This document shows, piece by piece, positions 41,946-51,274 of a stretch of DNA of 64,000 bases. Each line of letters starts with the position of its first letter. The first letter of the stretch is position 1. The notes below the pieces were generated by a model. It worked only from the letters and a program-made list of their open reading frames with translations. It was not told the DNA's origin and made no database searches. Source of the stretch: CAXBMB01 sp052078155 (GTDB taxonomy: Bacteria; Pseudomonadota; Alphaproteobacteria; Kiloniellales; DSM-21159). The position numbers were made by a program, and so were the translations under genes. The stretch covers positions 93,507-157,506 of the forward strand of contig JBQJBP010000005.1 of assembly GCA_052078155.1 (NCBI GenBank), read 5' to 3'.

Positions 41946-42051
41946 GAGGAGACAGAAAGTCGGAAGGTGACACCCGAACCTGTCTGACAAGATGTAACTC
42001 TTTTTGCACCTTTGTCTTCAAGCGACTGAGGACCAACGACTGGAGGCACCC

Positions 42052-43485
42052 GTGCCCACAAAGCCCCTTGCCAGGAACGTCCTATTCATCATGGCCGATG
42101 AGCTGTCTCGCTTTGGGGTCGGGTGTTATCATGAAGATCTGCCAGCAGCATTGCGCCGCGCGGAGCGTCCCCCGGCCATCACCCCCAACCTGGATCGCCT
42201 GGCGCAGGAGGGCCTGCGTTTTACTGCGGCCTACAGCCCCTCGCCCATCTGTGTTCCCGCCCGCGCGGCCATCGCCACCGGCAAACCTGTCCATGAAATC
42301 GGCTGCTGGTCCAGCGCAGAACCTTACGACGGTCAGCTGGAAGGCTGGAGCCACAAGCTACGCGCAGCCGGCTATGACGTATCGTCCATCGGCAAGCTTC
42401 ATTTTCGCGGCCACCCTGACGATGACTATGGCTTCACGGAAGAAATCCTGCCCACCCATGTGATTGATCAGGTGGGCTGGACCAAAGCCCTGCTGCGCCA
42501 ACCCTTGGCGGCCTATGGCGCGACCGGGGATCTGGCCTCTGATGTGGGGGCCGGAGACAGCAGCTACCTCCGGTACGACCGCTCCGTCTGCGCCTCAGCC
42601 GTGGAGTGGCTGCAAAAGCCCGCCCGCCAGAGCAAACCCTGGGCCTCCTTCGTCTCCTTCTTTTCCCCGCACTATCCTTTGCTGGCACCGGAAGACGATT
42701 ACCGGCTGTATGACCCGGCCCAGCTGTCCGGCCAGGGGGAAGAGGTTCCTGACCATCCTGTCCTGCAACAGATAGGCGGGTTCTTCGACTATGACCGCCA
42801 CTTCACCCCTGAAAGCCGCGGTCAGGCCCGGGCAGCCTATTACGGACTTTGCACCTTCGTGGATTCCTGTATCGGCAAAATCCTGCAGACTCTGGAGGAA
42901 AGCGGCCAGCGCGACGACACCCTGATCATCTTCACCGCCGACCATGGGGAGATGCTGGGTCACAAGGGCTTTTGGACAAAATCCGTCATGTACGAAGACA
43001 GCGCCGGGGTGCCGCTGATCATCGCCCCGCCGGAAACCACGGCCACTGTCACACCGCAGCCGGTGGACCTGACCGAATTGAGCGACTGCATCCTGCAGGC
43101 TGTGGGGCAACAGGGGGACGGGACCGTCCCCTCTCTTCTGGGCCCTCTGCCAGACGGAAAAACAGCCCTGAGCCAATACCATGACGGCGGTGCCCCCACC
43201 GGCCTTTACATGATCCGCTGGAAAAACTGGAAGTACGTGCACTATGCCGATGGCAGCCCGTCCCAGCTGTTCGACCTCGCAACGGACCCTTATGAAGAAG
43301 ACGATCAGGCCACGGTCCAGCCGGAGGTTCTGGCAGAAGGTGAGCGTCGGTTGAGAGACCGCCTGGACCCGGAAGCCGTGAACCGGCAAGCCTTCAGCGA
43401 TCAGGCGGAACGCATCACACAGCTGGGCGGTCGGGAGAAACTGGCTGGCGCTCAAGACTGGGGCTATACCCCCGCTGAAAGCTGA
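42052..43485 (+). CDS. Sulfatase (alkaline phosphatase superfamily)
   Basis: A 477-residue type I sulfatase. The formylglycine site is Cys67 in PSPICVPARAAIATGK, and the residue order C-x-P-A-R is the recognised maturation motif. Metal ligands are Asp16 (IMADELSR) and the later TADHGEMLGHKGFW. It has no signal peptide, so it is cytoplasmic and acts on imported sulfate esters, as choline-sulfatases do. GTG at 42052 is chosen because GGAGG lies five bases before it. A formylglycine-generating enzyme or anaerobic maturase is not in the window. Confidence 0.9.
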   Translation: MPTKPLARNVLFIMADELSRFGVGCYHEDLPAALRRAERPPAITPNLDRLAQEGLRFTAAYSPSPICVPARAAIATGKPVHEIGCWSSAEPYDGQLEGWSHKLRAAGYDVSSIGKLHFRGHPDDDYGFTEEILPTHVIDQVGWTKALLRQPLAAYGATGDLASDVGAGDSSYLRYDRSVCASAVEWLQKPARQSKPWASFVSFFSPHYPLLAPEDDYRLYDPAQLSGQGEEVPDHPVLQQIGGFFDYDRHFTPESRGQARAAYYGLCTFVDSCIGKILQTLEESGQRDDTLIIFTADHGEMLGHKGFWTKSVMYEDSAGVPLIIAPPETTATVTPQPVDLTELSDCILQAVGQQGDGTVPSLLGPLPDGKTALSQYHDGGAPTGLYMIRWKNWKYVHYADGSPSQLFDLATDPYEEDDQATVQPEVLAEGERRLRDRLDPEAVNRQAFSDQAERITQLGGREKLAGAQDWGYTPAES

Positions 43486-43633
43486 TACAGGGCCGGGTCT
43501 GACTGACCCTTTGCCAGCTCAGGATCCCCACTTTCCCGGGACAGGTTCCCCCGGGACCGCCTGCTCTCTTTCAGTCGGAAGCTGAGCACAATTACGCTCA
43601 TGCCCCAGTCTCGACCGCTCCCCTTTAATCGAT

Positions 43634-44761
43634 TCAGTTCGCCAGTACCTGTTGCAGGGACCGGGCATGACTGGCCAGCGTTTCCGAAACGGACTGCACC
43701 TCCCCGGCTGCCGAGCGCACCGCACCGATGTTGTCCGTCACACCCGTGATGTTGGAGGTGATCTCTGTCACACCGGAGGCCGCTTCTTTTACGTTGCGGG
43801 CAATCTCCTGGGTCGCAGCCCCCTGTTCTTCCACGGCCGCGGCGATGCCGGCTGAGACATTGTTGATGTTTCCAATGGATTGGGAAATGCCGGAAATGGC
43901 CTTTACAGCATCTCCGGAGACATCCTGGATCTTGGACACCTGGGTCTGAATGTCTTCTGTTGCCTTGGCCGTCTGCATGGCCAGGCTTTTGACTTCGTTG
44001 GCGACCACAGCAAAGCCTTTACCGGCATCCCCTGCCCGGGCGGCTTCAATGGTGGCATTGAGCGCCAGAAGGTTGGTCTGGGCCGCAATGTCGTTGATCA
44101 GGCTGACCACATTGTTGATTTCAGAGGAAACCTCTGACAGCTCCCGCACCAGTTCATCAGCCTGAAGTGCTTCAGAAGAGGCTTCCTGGGTCATGGTGGA
44201 GGAGGTCGCAACCTGAACGTTGATTTCCTGAATGGAGGAGTTCAGCTGATCGGCAGCCGTGGCAACGGTGTGCGTATTGGTGCCCGCTTCCTGGGCGGCT
44301 GAGGCCACGGTTGCAGAGCGATCAGAAGCATCAGAGGCCGTCATGTTCATGGTCTGGGCGCTGTTGTTCAGCTCCTGAGAAACCCCGTTTACGGTCTCTA
44401 CGATTTCCGTAAAGGTGTTCATCTTGTGCTCAACGCCATCGGCCGCATTGTTGATCTTGACAACAGCCTCATTGAAGCTGCCCAGCAAGCCATGTTCAGC
44501 AATGCGTCGATAGTATTTGTTCTCGGCGATGTATCCCAGACAGGCCGTTGATTCCCGCACATAGGCATCGGTCCGGTCGATCATCTCATTGATCTGCTGA
44601 CACAGCTGCCGCTCCAGCCCGTCCTCGGGGGTGATGTTCTTGATACGGGCCTCAAAGTTGCCCTGACAGATGCTCTCACAGACCGTCAAAATCTGCTTGA
44701 GGGTGTCGCTGTTCACGACCTCAGCCGACACCCTGTTCTTCTTTTTGCCAAACATCATCAA
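43634..44761 (-). CDS. Soluble methyl-accepting chemotaxis protein (signalling half of an Aer-like pair)
   Basis: A 375-residue protein without membrane segments. Residues 1-95 are helical and resemble a HAMP-like or Aer F1 linker region (ICQGNFEARI). The remainder is a methyl-accepting coiled coil with the tip QTNLLALNATIEAARAGD. The ATG overlaps the stop of the upstream PAS gene by ATGA, so both are translated together. Together they have the parts of one aerotaxis receptor in two chains. It likely signals to CheA from the cytoplasm. Confidence 0.9.
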   Translation of the reverse strand: MMMFGKKKNRVSAEVVNSDTLKQILTVCESICQGNFEARIKNITPEDGLERQLCQQINEMIDRTDAYVRESTACLGYIAENKYYRRIAEHGLLGSFNEAVVKINNAADGVEHKMNTFTEIVETVNGVSQELNNSAQTMNMTASDASDRSATVASAAQEAGTNTHTVATAADQLNSSIQEINVQVATSSTMTQEASSEALQADELVRELSEVSSEINNVVSLINDIAAQTNLLALNATIEAARAGDAGKGFAVVANEVKSLAMQTAKATEDIQTQVSKIQDVSGDAVKAISGISQSIGNINNVSAGIAAAVEEQGAATQEIARNVKEAASGVTEITSNITGVTDNIGAVRSAAGEVQSVSETLASHARSLQQVLAN

Positions 44762-45282
44762 TCCTCCCTGGCCAACTGCGCGATGAACTGGCCATAGGTC
44801 AGACCTTTTTCGGCCACACTATCCATGAGTGCCTGGCTGGATTGTTCCAGCCCGCTCTTTGACGTCGAAGCGCTTTGCTCGATCTGGTTCAGTTTGTCGT
44901 AAAGAGGTTCAATGACGTTCCTGATGGTGTCCGGATTGGGCACCCGACGTGTGGAATGATAGCCCACAATCTCCCCATTGGCCCGGCTGGGCGTTACATG
45001 GGCTATCACCCAATAGTGGTCCCCATGCTTGGTGGAATTCACCACATAGGCGAAAATCTCCTCCCCTTTGGCGATTGTATCCCAAAGTAATTTGAAGACT
45101 GCCTTGGGCATATTTTTATGCCTGATGAGCTTATGCGGCTTCCCAATGACCTCTTCTTCAGTATAATCCGCTATTTCTAGAAATATACTATTAGCATAAA
45201 CAATCTTACCGGAGAGATCTGTCTTACTGACTATCAGATCATTACGATCGAAGAACTTTTCCCGACCTTCATAATACATCAT
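44758..45282 (-). CDS. Aer-type PAS sensor protein (sensor half of split receptor)
   Basis: A 174-residue protein with one PAS domain at about residues 12-115, of the aerotaxis-receptor kind: LIVSKTDLSGKIVYANSIFLEIA, LIRHKNMPKAVFKLLWDTIAKGE, HGDHYWVIAHVTPSR. E. coli Aer binds FAD through an equivalent domain. A helical tail follows. The start at 45282 (MMYYEGREK) has GGAG close upstream; an ATG 11 codons earlier has none. It is coupled by a 4-bp overlap to the MCP gene. Redox or oxygen sensing is inferred from the PAS type. Confidence 0.87.
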   Translation of the reverse strand: MMYYEGREKFFDRNDLIVSKTDLSGKIVYANSIFLEIADYTEEEVIGKPHKLIRHKNMPKAVFKLLWDTIAKGEEIFAYVVNSTKHGDHYWVIAHVTPSRANGEIVGYHSTRRVPNPDTIRNVIEPLYDKLNQIEQSASTSKSGLEQSSQALMDSVAEKGLTYGQFIAQLARED

Positions 45283-45668
45283 TTGCTCCGTTTTATTTTG
45301 CTTTTCATTTGGCAAGCGACGGAGATGATTTGTTCAAATTACTAAAGAAACCCTAACGGCTGTCAGCCGCATAAAAGGTGCAGAGAAAAGGCAAAATTTA
45401 TTCATATGCATGCTTAGTTTTTTTGCACCTATTTTTCCCCTTAAAAGCGCAAAGTCCGGAGCGTTTTCTTTGATAGGTCAGTCTAAAATTCACATTCCGA
45501 GAAAACTCACAGATAGTTTTCCGTAATCCGAGCCACCGTGAGTTAATGTAAACAATTGAAACAAAATGAAAAATCAATCTTTAATAGAAAAGATCACCTC
45601 ACATAACCCCTGAAAGTAACAAAAAATTCTTTCGATTCCTGCCGACTCAGTCCTTCAGAGAGCCTGTC
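45283..45668. other. AT-rich divergent promoter region
   Basis: About 385 bp, AT-rich throughout, between the PAS gene and the unknown gene at 45669. No gene or repeat copy was found in it. Confidence 0.5.
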
Positions 45669-46331
45669 ATGACCGAATTTACCCGCCCCCATCAAAATCG
45701 GGTCACACCATTTGGGGAAATCCTTCGAGACAAAGCCCGGGGCCGCCTGATGGGCAATCGGGGCATCCTTCACGATGACAATGGTCAACTTCAGACCAAG
45801 CGCTGGGGTCACAAAGCCTGGGTTACCTGCCTGCTGTCCTACAAAGACTGGTACAGACCCATCCTGCAGCCCAACCGCTATACGGAACTGTTTTTCCACG
45901 ACGAAGCGGTTGCTCTGGCGGCGGGTCATCGCCCCTGCGGGCTGTGCCGTCACCAGGACTATCTGCGATTTCAGGAGGCCTTCGGCCTGGCCTTTCCAGA
46001 GGATGGGCCGGCTCCCAGCGCTGAGGCCATGAACCGCAGGCTGCACCACGACCGCGTCTATCCAAGACAACGTCGGCAACGCACCTACAGCGCCCCGCTG
46101 TCCAGCCTGCCAGATGGCGTTTTCTTCACAGAACCTGATGACAAAAAGCCGCTAATCCGAAAGGCAGGCCAGGTCTACAGTTGGAGCTTCGAGGGTTATC
46201 GAGCTCACAGCCCGGGTTCTTCGGTACTGCAAGGCACCTCGGAAGTGACCGTGCTGACGCCGCAGGCGACGGTCGAAACCATCCGTGCGGGATATCAGGT
46301 GAATTTCAATCCTGAAAGCCCGGTTTCCTGA
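45669..46331 (+). CDS. Conserved-looking protein with Ada-like Cys motif, unknown function
   Basis: A 220-residue soluble protein. The central AAGHRPCGLCRHQDYLRFQEAF, split here as AAGHRPCGLC and RHQDYLRF, resembles the zinc-binding site of the Ada methyl-phosphotriester domain (GxRPCxxC), but only two cysteines are present. The N-terminus contains GEILRDKARGRLMGNRGILHDD, and the C-terminus is beta-rich. No known enzyme motif was recognised. Codon use fits the neighbours, and the start ATG is reasonable. Function unknown. Confidence 0.7.
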   Translation: MTEFTRPHQNRVTPFGEILRDKARGRLMGNRGILHDDNGQLQTKRWGHKAWVTCLLSYKDWYRPILQPNRYTELFFHDEAVALAAGHRPCGLCRHQDYLRFQEAFGLAFPEDGPAPSAEAMNRRLHHDRVYPRQRRQRTYSAPLSSLPDGVFFTEPDDKKPLIRKAGQVYSWSFEGYRAHSPGSSVLQGTSEVTVLTPQATVETIRAGYQVNFNPESPVS

Positions 46332-46443
46332 AAGCTGTCGAACAGACAACCCGGTAAAACAACCCGACAAACAACAACGTAAAAAAGCAGGCAACAGCGC
46401 GCGTTAACGAAAACCACCAAGCCAAACAGAGAGGCAAGTCCCC

Positions 46444-47268
46444 ATGTCCGCAAGCCAGACATCTCCACTCCACCGTGCGGTCAGCGAAGATGAAATCAGA
46501 ACCTATCAGGAAGACGGGGTGGTCTGCCTGCGAGGTTTCTTCAACAAGGACTGGGTTACGCGTCTGCAGGATCTGATCGAAGAGGACATCGCCGCCCCTT
46601 CCGGTATGGTCAAGAACATTGATGCCAAGGGGGCCAGTGGCTTCTTCTTTGGCGACACCTTTGTCTGCCATCACCTGGAAGGGTTCAAATCTGCGGTGTT
46701 TGACTCACCAGCCCCCCACATTGCCGCCGGCCTGATGAAAGCGGACAAGGTCAATCTGATCTTTGACCAGATCCTGGTGAAGGAACCGGACACCTCAACG
46801 CCGACACTCTGGCATCAGGATTACACCTACTGGCCCGTGGCCGGTGATCAGGTTGCCACTCTCTGGCTGGCTCTGGACCCGGTGACCTTTGACAGCGGCG
46901 CTGTGGAATACCTGCGTGGCTCCCACCGCTGGGGCAAGAAGTATCTGGCCATCTCCTTCGATGACAGCCAGACCTACGAAGAAGATCTGCCCACCATGCC
47001 GGACATCGAAAACAACCGGCAGGACTACGACATTGTGTCTTTTGAACTGGAGCCGGGCGACTGCACCATTCATCACGGCCTGACCCTGCATGGCGCCCAG
47101 CCCAACCGCATGGCCAATCAGCGCCGCCGGGCCTACATCCAGCGCTGGGCAGGTGATGATGTCACCTACAATCCGCGCCCCAATCTGCAGAAAATGCTGC
47201 GGGACCCCGGAATTGCCCCCGGCGCACCGCTGGACAGTGAACTGTTCCCGCTGGTCTGGCAGCGTTAA
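46444..47268 (+). CDS. Phytanoyl-CoA dioxygenase (PhyH) family protein, copy 2
   Basis: A 274-residue Fe(II)/2-oxoglutarate oxygenase. His124 and Asp126 (LWHQDYTYWP) and His216 (LTLHGAQPN) form the metal triad. NQRRRAYIQRW carries the likely 2-oxoglutarate arginine. It shares the layout of the protein at 12369-13220 but is clearly diverged, so they are old paralogues. Its TAA overlaps the stop of the convergent ParA-like gene within TTAA. Confidence 0.88.
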   Translation: MSASQTSPLHRAVSEDEIRTYQEDGVVCLRGFFNKDWVTRLQDLIEEDIAAPSGMVKNIDAKGASGFFFGDTFVCHHLEGFKSAVFDSPAPHIAAGLMKADKVNLIFDQILVKEPDTSTPTLWHQDYTYWPVAGDQVATLWLALDPVTFDSGAVEYLRGSHRWGKKYLAISFDDSQTYEEDLPTMPDIENNRQDYDIVSFELEPGDCTIHHGLTLHGAQPNRMANQRRRAYIQRWAGDDVTYNPRPNLQKMLRDPGIAPGAPLDSELFPLVWQR

Positions 47269-47891
47269 AGCCGCCCCAGCAGTTCCTGCGCCAGATCCAG
47301 AATTTCCGTTTTGGCTTTGCCTGCACCGCCGTATTCCACGGCCCCCTGTCCCTGAGACAGAGCGGCGGCAAAGGCCACCCGGTTGCCCAGCTGGCTGTCG
47401 GCCACCGGGATCTCCTGCTCCCCCAGCGCTTCCAGGGTTTCAGCCACCAGCCGGGATCTGGGCGGCACCCGGTTCAGCACCGCCAGCGCGCTTCCACCTT
47501 CGCTGCTGACCAGATCCAGGGTCGGTCGAATGGCCCAGAGATCCATTGGTGACGGCTGCAACGGCATGAGCACCAGCGTCGCCGCGCGAATGGCCAGCCG
47601 GGCCTCCGTTTCTGCATGGGGCGGGGTGTCAATGATCAGAAACTCATGATCACGGACCAGACCATCAACGGTCTTTCTGGTCTGCCAGCCTTTGGCCGCT
47701 TCAATCAGAGGCAGGCCAAGACCCTTGCTGGTTCTGAGAGCGCCCCAGGCCGCCAGAGATCCCTGGGGATCAATGTCCAGCAAAGCCACAGTCCGTCCCA
47801 GAGACTGCAGCGCCACCCCCAGATGGGCAGCCAGGGAGGTTTTACCTGCCCCGCCCTTTTGCTGAGCAACTGTGATTACCTTGCCTGCCAT
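47265..47891 (-). CDS. ParA/MinD-like P-loop ATPase
   Basis: A 208-residue ATPase with the deviant Walker A motif QQKGGAGKTS at about residues 9-18, Walker A' LLDIDPQGS, and Walker B LIIDTPPH. The ATG at 47891 follows GAGGGAC. It is too short for a plasmid partition ParA with its own DNA-binding domain and no ParB gene is adjacent. Similar orphan ParA proteins position cellular structures such as chemoreceptor arrays; two receptor genes lie 3 kb away, but a link is only a guess. Confidence 0.88.
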   Translation of the reverse strand: MAGKVITVAQQKGGAGKTSLAAHLGVALQSLGRTVALLDIDPQGSLAAWGALRTSKGLGLPLIEAAKGWQTRKTVDGLVRDHEFLIIDTPPHAETEARLAIRAATLVLMPLQPSPMDLWAIRPTLDLVSSEGGSALAVLNRVPPRSRLVAETLEALGEQEIPVADSQLGNRVAFAAALSQGQGAVEYGGAGKAKTEILDLAQELLGRL

Positions 47892-47967
47892 GTCACGTCC
47901 CTCTGATCCAGTCCGCCAAACCCGTCTGCCGGTAACTGGCATTGCCCCCTGCACCACGACAGTCCCT

Positions 47968-48103
47968 TGAGCATGATCGGTTCGGTTGAAAGCGCTCTGC
48001 ACTTTCAGCCAGCCCGTGGCTCGCCCTCTAAAGCATTGAAAGGAGGCTTGTTCACGCCTTACTTGAGATCACTTCGTGATTCCACGTGAGGTGATAAGAC
48101 TCT
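47968..48103 (+). repeat. Dispersed hairpin element, copy 8 (full)
   Basis: A 136-bp copy from TGAGCATGATCGGTTCGG to GATAAGACTCT. Hairpin 1 uses TTGAAAG/CTTTCAG. The middle is CCTCTAAAGCATTGAAAGGAGG. Hairpin 3 is ATCAC-TTC-GTGAT with flanking arms CCTTACTTG/CACGTGAGG partly paired. It lies upstream of the ParA-like gene, in the spacer to sua5. Confidence 0.82.
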
Positions 48104-48473
48104 GGGTTATGGTGCTTTCATAAGGAGTATATTGCACTGCAGCATAACGAAGGCAAGCGCCTTTGCCGCAAAGGCCTTGCTCTACCTTTCTGATCTGCAA
48201 GAGCTGCCGGCAAAGACTGCTGAAAAATATCGCATAGATGACAGCAAGGAAGGGGGGCACGCTTCACGTGGTATCAGGTCATGAGCCTGCTCAAAGTGAA
48301 CTGGTCCCGGCCTGCTGCCCGGCCCGGCGGCATAAACCGCCTGAGTAAAGACCTTGGCCTTTTGCGGAAATTGTCTAGATTGACGGCCTGTCTTTCACAC
48401 CTCTCCAGAACGCAGTTCTCTGTTCCACAGTGCTGCCTCTGCCAACCAGACGACTCCACAGCCGATCCACGCC
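48104..48473. other. Spacer upstream of sua5
   Basis: 370 bp with no recognised gene. It should contain the promoter of the Sua5 gene. Confidence 0.4.
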
Positions 48474-49487
48474 ATGTCCGACCAGCCCGCCACTGCCTTC
48501 CGTACTGACCTGCAACCCAGTACTGCAGAAAGCCAGCAAAAAGCCGCTGAGCTGCTGCAGGCGGGTGAGCTGGTGGCCTTTGCAACGGAGACAGTTTATG
48601 GCCTGGGGGCAGACGCCTGCAGCGATCAGGCCGTGGCCAAAATCTTTGCTGCCAAAAACCGTCCTTCCTTTAATCCCCTGATCAGCCACGTGGCTGATCT
48701 GGAGGCTGCTGAACAGCTGGTTGTTTTTGATGAGCGCAGCCGGGCCGTTGCCGAGGCCTTCTGGCCCGGCCCTTTGACTCTGGTTCTGCCCCGCCGCGAG
48801 GACAGCCCCGTTTCCCTGCTGTGCTCTGCCGGTTTGGACTCGCTGGCCATTCGCCTGCCTGCCAAAGACAGTGCCAGGGCCATGCTGCGTGCTTTCGGGG
48901 GACCTGTGGCCGCCCCCAGCGCCAACCGCTCCGGACGGGTGAGCCCCACCACCGCGGCCCATGTTATGAGCGAACTCTCGGGCCGGGTGGCTTTGATCCT
49001 GGACGACGGGCCCTGTGCGGTCGGTCTGGAATCAACCGTTCTGTCTCTGGCAGGGGAAGAACCGCTGCTGTTGCGGCCCGGTGGTCTGTCAGCGGAGGCC
49101 ATTGAAGAACAGCTGGGACGCCCCCTGGCGCTGGCTCAGGCAGACACCCCCCTGGCCTCCCCCGGCATGCTGGCCAGTCACTATGCACCCGGGCTGCCGG
49201 TTCGGCTGGATGCCGGGCTGCCAGCGCTCTCAGAAGCCTACCTGGCGTTCGGGCCTCTTACCCCTGAACAGGAACAGGCTCTGTCCGCCTTACCGACCAG
49301 TGCCTGGCGCAATCTCAGCCCAACGGGAGATCTGGAAGAGGCAGCGGCCAATCTCTTTGCCAGCCTGCGGTTGCTGGATTTGCCGGATCGCAGCTGTCTG
49401 GCCGTGGCCCCAATCCCCGAGGTGGGCCTGGGGGTGGCCATCAACGACCGGCTGCGTCGGGCCGCCGCCCCCCGCATCCCCGTATAG
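48474..49487 (+). CDS. tsaC: L-threonylcarbamoyladenylate synthase (Sua5/TsaC)
   Basis: A 337-residue Sua5-type protein. The YrdC domain (about 20-205) has ATETVYGLGADACSD, KNRPSFNPLISHV, FWPGPLTLVLPR and APSANRSGRVSPTTA. A Sua5 C-terminal domain follows the SPGMLASHYAP linker. The enzyme makes threonylcarbamoyl-AMP from threonine, bicarbonate and ATP for the t6A37 modification of tRNAs. It is followed by a D-2-hydroxyacid dehydrogenase gene 163 bp downstream on the same strand. Confidence 0.95.
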   Translation: MSDQPATAFRTDLQPSTAESQQKAAELLQAGELVAFATETVYGLGADACSDQAVAKIFAAKNRPSFNPLISHVADLEAAEQLVVFDERSRAVAEAFWPGPLTLVLPRREDSPVSLLCSAGLDSLAIRLPAKDSARAMLRAFGGPVAAPSANRSGRVSPTTAAHVMSELSGRVALILDDGPCAVGLESTVLSLAGEEPLLLRPGGLSAEAIEEQLGRPLALAQADTPLASPGMLASHYAPGLPVRLDAGLPALSEAYLAFGPLTPEQEQALSALPTSAWRNLSPTGDLEEAAANLFASLRLLDLPDRSCLAVAPIPEVGLGVAINDRLRRAAAPRIPV

Positions 49488-49650
49488 CTTGTTCTGCCAC
49501 AGGCCCATGAGACCCCTGTATCTCCTCTTCGGCCCGGGTCCTTGCCTCCACCTCTTCAGGTCCCTCCCACACCCCCGGTCACAGATGGTGTTCCCAACGG
49601 ATTGACGCAGACCGGTGGCCTCCCCTTTGCGGGATGGGTAAGCTGCGGGC

Positions 49651-51084
49651 ATGAGCACACAAGAACTGAGCAGGGACCTTGCCGCCCTGCGTGATGACAT
49701 CGCCGCCGTCGTGGGGCCCAAAGGCCTGATCTGCGATTCTGAGGACATGGAACCCTATCTGGTTGAACCGCGGAAACTCTTTCGCGGCGACGCCCCCTTT
49801 GTGGTGCGCCCGGCCAATACCGAAGAAGTATCCAGGGTCGTCGCCCTCGCCGCAAAAGCCAACGTGCCCATTGTCCCCCAGGGCGGCAATACCGGCCTTG
49901 TTGGCGGAGGTATTCCCTTTACCGACGGTCAGGCGCTGGTGCTCAATCTGGGACGCATGAACAAGGTGCGCGACCTGGATGCGGAGAACTTCACCATGAC
50001 GGTGGAGGCCGGCTGCGTCCTGCAACAGATCCAGGAAACGGCGGCTGACGCAGACCGCCTCTTTCCTCTCAGCCTGGGGGCCGAAGGGTCCTGCCAGATT
50101 GGCGGCAACCTTTCCACCAACGCCGGCGGGGTTCAGGTGCTGCGCTACGGCAACACCCGTGATCTGGTGCTGGGTCTGGAAGTCGTGCTGCCGGACGGGC
50201 GGATCTGGGATGGGCTGAGGGCCTTGCGCAAAGACAACACCGGCTATGACCTGAAACACCTCTTCGTTGGCGGTGAAGGCACACTGGGCATTATCACGGC
50301 GGCGGTCCTGAAGCTCTATGCCCGGCCCCGGGAAATCGCCACAGCCTTTGTGGGTGTCCCCTCGCCGGCAGCCGCCGTCGAGCTGCTGGGGCGCCTGCGT
50401 GCGGTTTCCGGCGATGCGGTAACCACCTTTGAGCTGATGCCGCGCCTGGGGCTCGACTTCACCCTCAAGCACCTGGAAGGCTGTCAGGACCCGCTGGCCG
50501 CTCCACACCCCTGGTACGTGCTGACAGAACTCTATGGCGGCACCGACGAAGGGGCGCAGCGTGATGCCCTGGAACAGGGTCTGGGCGAAGGATTTGAAAG
50601 CGGGCTGGTGCTGGATGCGGCACTGGCGGAGAACGAAACCCAGCGTCAGGCTTTCTGGCGTTTCAGAGAGGGAATCGTTGAAGCGCAGAAGTTTGAAGGC
50701 GGCTCCATCAAACACGATGTGGCTGTTCCCGTTTCACGGATCCCCGAGTTGCTGGACAAGGCAGCAGAGATCATTGAAGCCGCCATCCCCGGGGCTCGCC
50801 CCCTGCCCTTCGGCCATGTGGGCGATGGCAACATTCACCTGAACGTCAGCCAGCCCGTCGGGGCCGACACCCAAGCTTATCTGGACCAATGGGGGGAATT
50901 GAACAGCCGGGTCCATGATCTGGTCCACAGTCTGGGCGGTTCCATATCAGCGGAACATGGCCTGGGACGCCTGAAACGGGAAGAAAATCAGCGATTCAAA
51001 TCGCCGCTGGAACTGGAACTGATGAAAAAAATCAAACAGGCCCTGGATCCGCAAGGTCTCATGAATCCTGGAAAGTTCCTGTAG
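49651..51084 (+). CDS. FAD-linked D-2-hydroxyacid dehydrogenase (D2HGDH/GlcD-like)
   Basis: A 477-residue member of the VAO/PCMH family. The FAD-binding region has VPIVPQGGNTGLVGGGIP, GAEGSCQIGGNLSTNAGGVQVLRYGN (split in two parts by the family) and GGEGTLGIITAAVLKL. The C-terminal domain has FGHVGDGNIHLNV with metal-binding histidine, and SAEHGLGRLK. Length and motifs are closest to D-2-hydroxyglutarate or D-lactate dehydrogenases. Electrons probably go to ETF or a cytochrome. Substrate not determinable. Confidence 0.92.
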   Translation: MSTQELSRDLAALRDDIAAVVGPKGLICDSEDMEPYLVEPRKLFRGDAPFVVRPANTEEVSRVVALAAKANVPIVPQGGNTGLVGGGIPFTDGQALVLNLGRMNKVRDLDAENFTMTVEAGCVLQQIQETAADADRLFPLSLGAEGSCQIGGNLSTNAGGVQVLRYGNTRDLVLGLEVVLPDGRIWDGLRALRKDNTGYDLKHLFVGGEGTLGIITAAVLKLYARPREIATAFVGVPSPAAAVELLGRLRAVSGDAVTTFELMPRLGLDFTLKHLEGCQDPLAAPHPWYVLTELYGGTDEGAQRDALEQGLGEGFESGLVLDAALAENETQRQAFWRFREGIVEAQKFEGGSIKHDVAVPVSRIPELLDKAAEIIEAAIPGARPLPFGHVGDGNIHLNVSQPVGADTQAYLDQWGELNSRVHDLVHSLGGSISAEHGLGRLKREENQRFKSPLELELMKKIKQALDPQGLMNPGKFL

Positions 51085-51274
51085 AAAATCTCTAACAGGT
51101 TGAATTGCAAGCTCTTCTCGGAAGGTTGCTGACCAGGACCAAAACAGGCATCCTTCCGGCAGGATTTTCAAACAGTTATTTGGGCCTCCTTGCTGGCTCA
51201 ACTCTATGGGATTGAAGACTTTATTAAGAGTCTCCGGGTTATAGTTCGTGATAATACGTAACTGTGCCTGACCC

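Noticed and set aside
13399..47891. ParB-like and ParA-like genes considered as a partition system
   Set aside because: They are 34 kb apart, the ParB-like protein has only the N-terminal domain, and no centromere-like repeat lies beside either gene.
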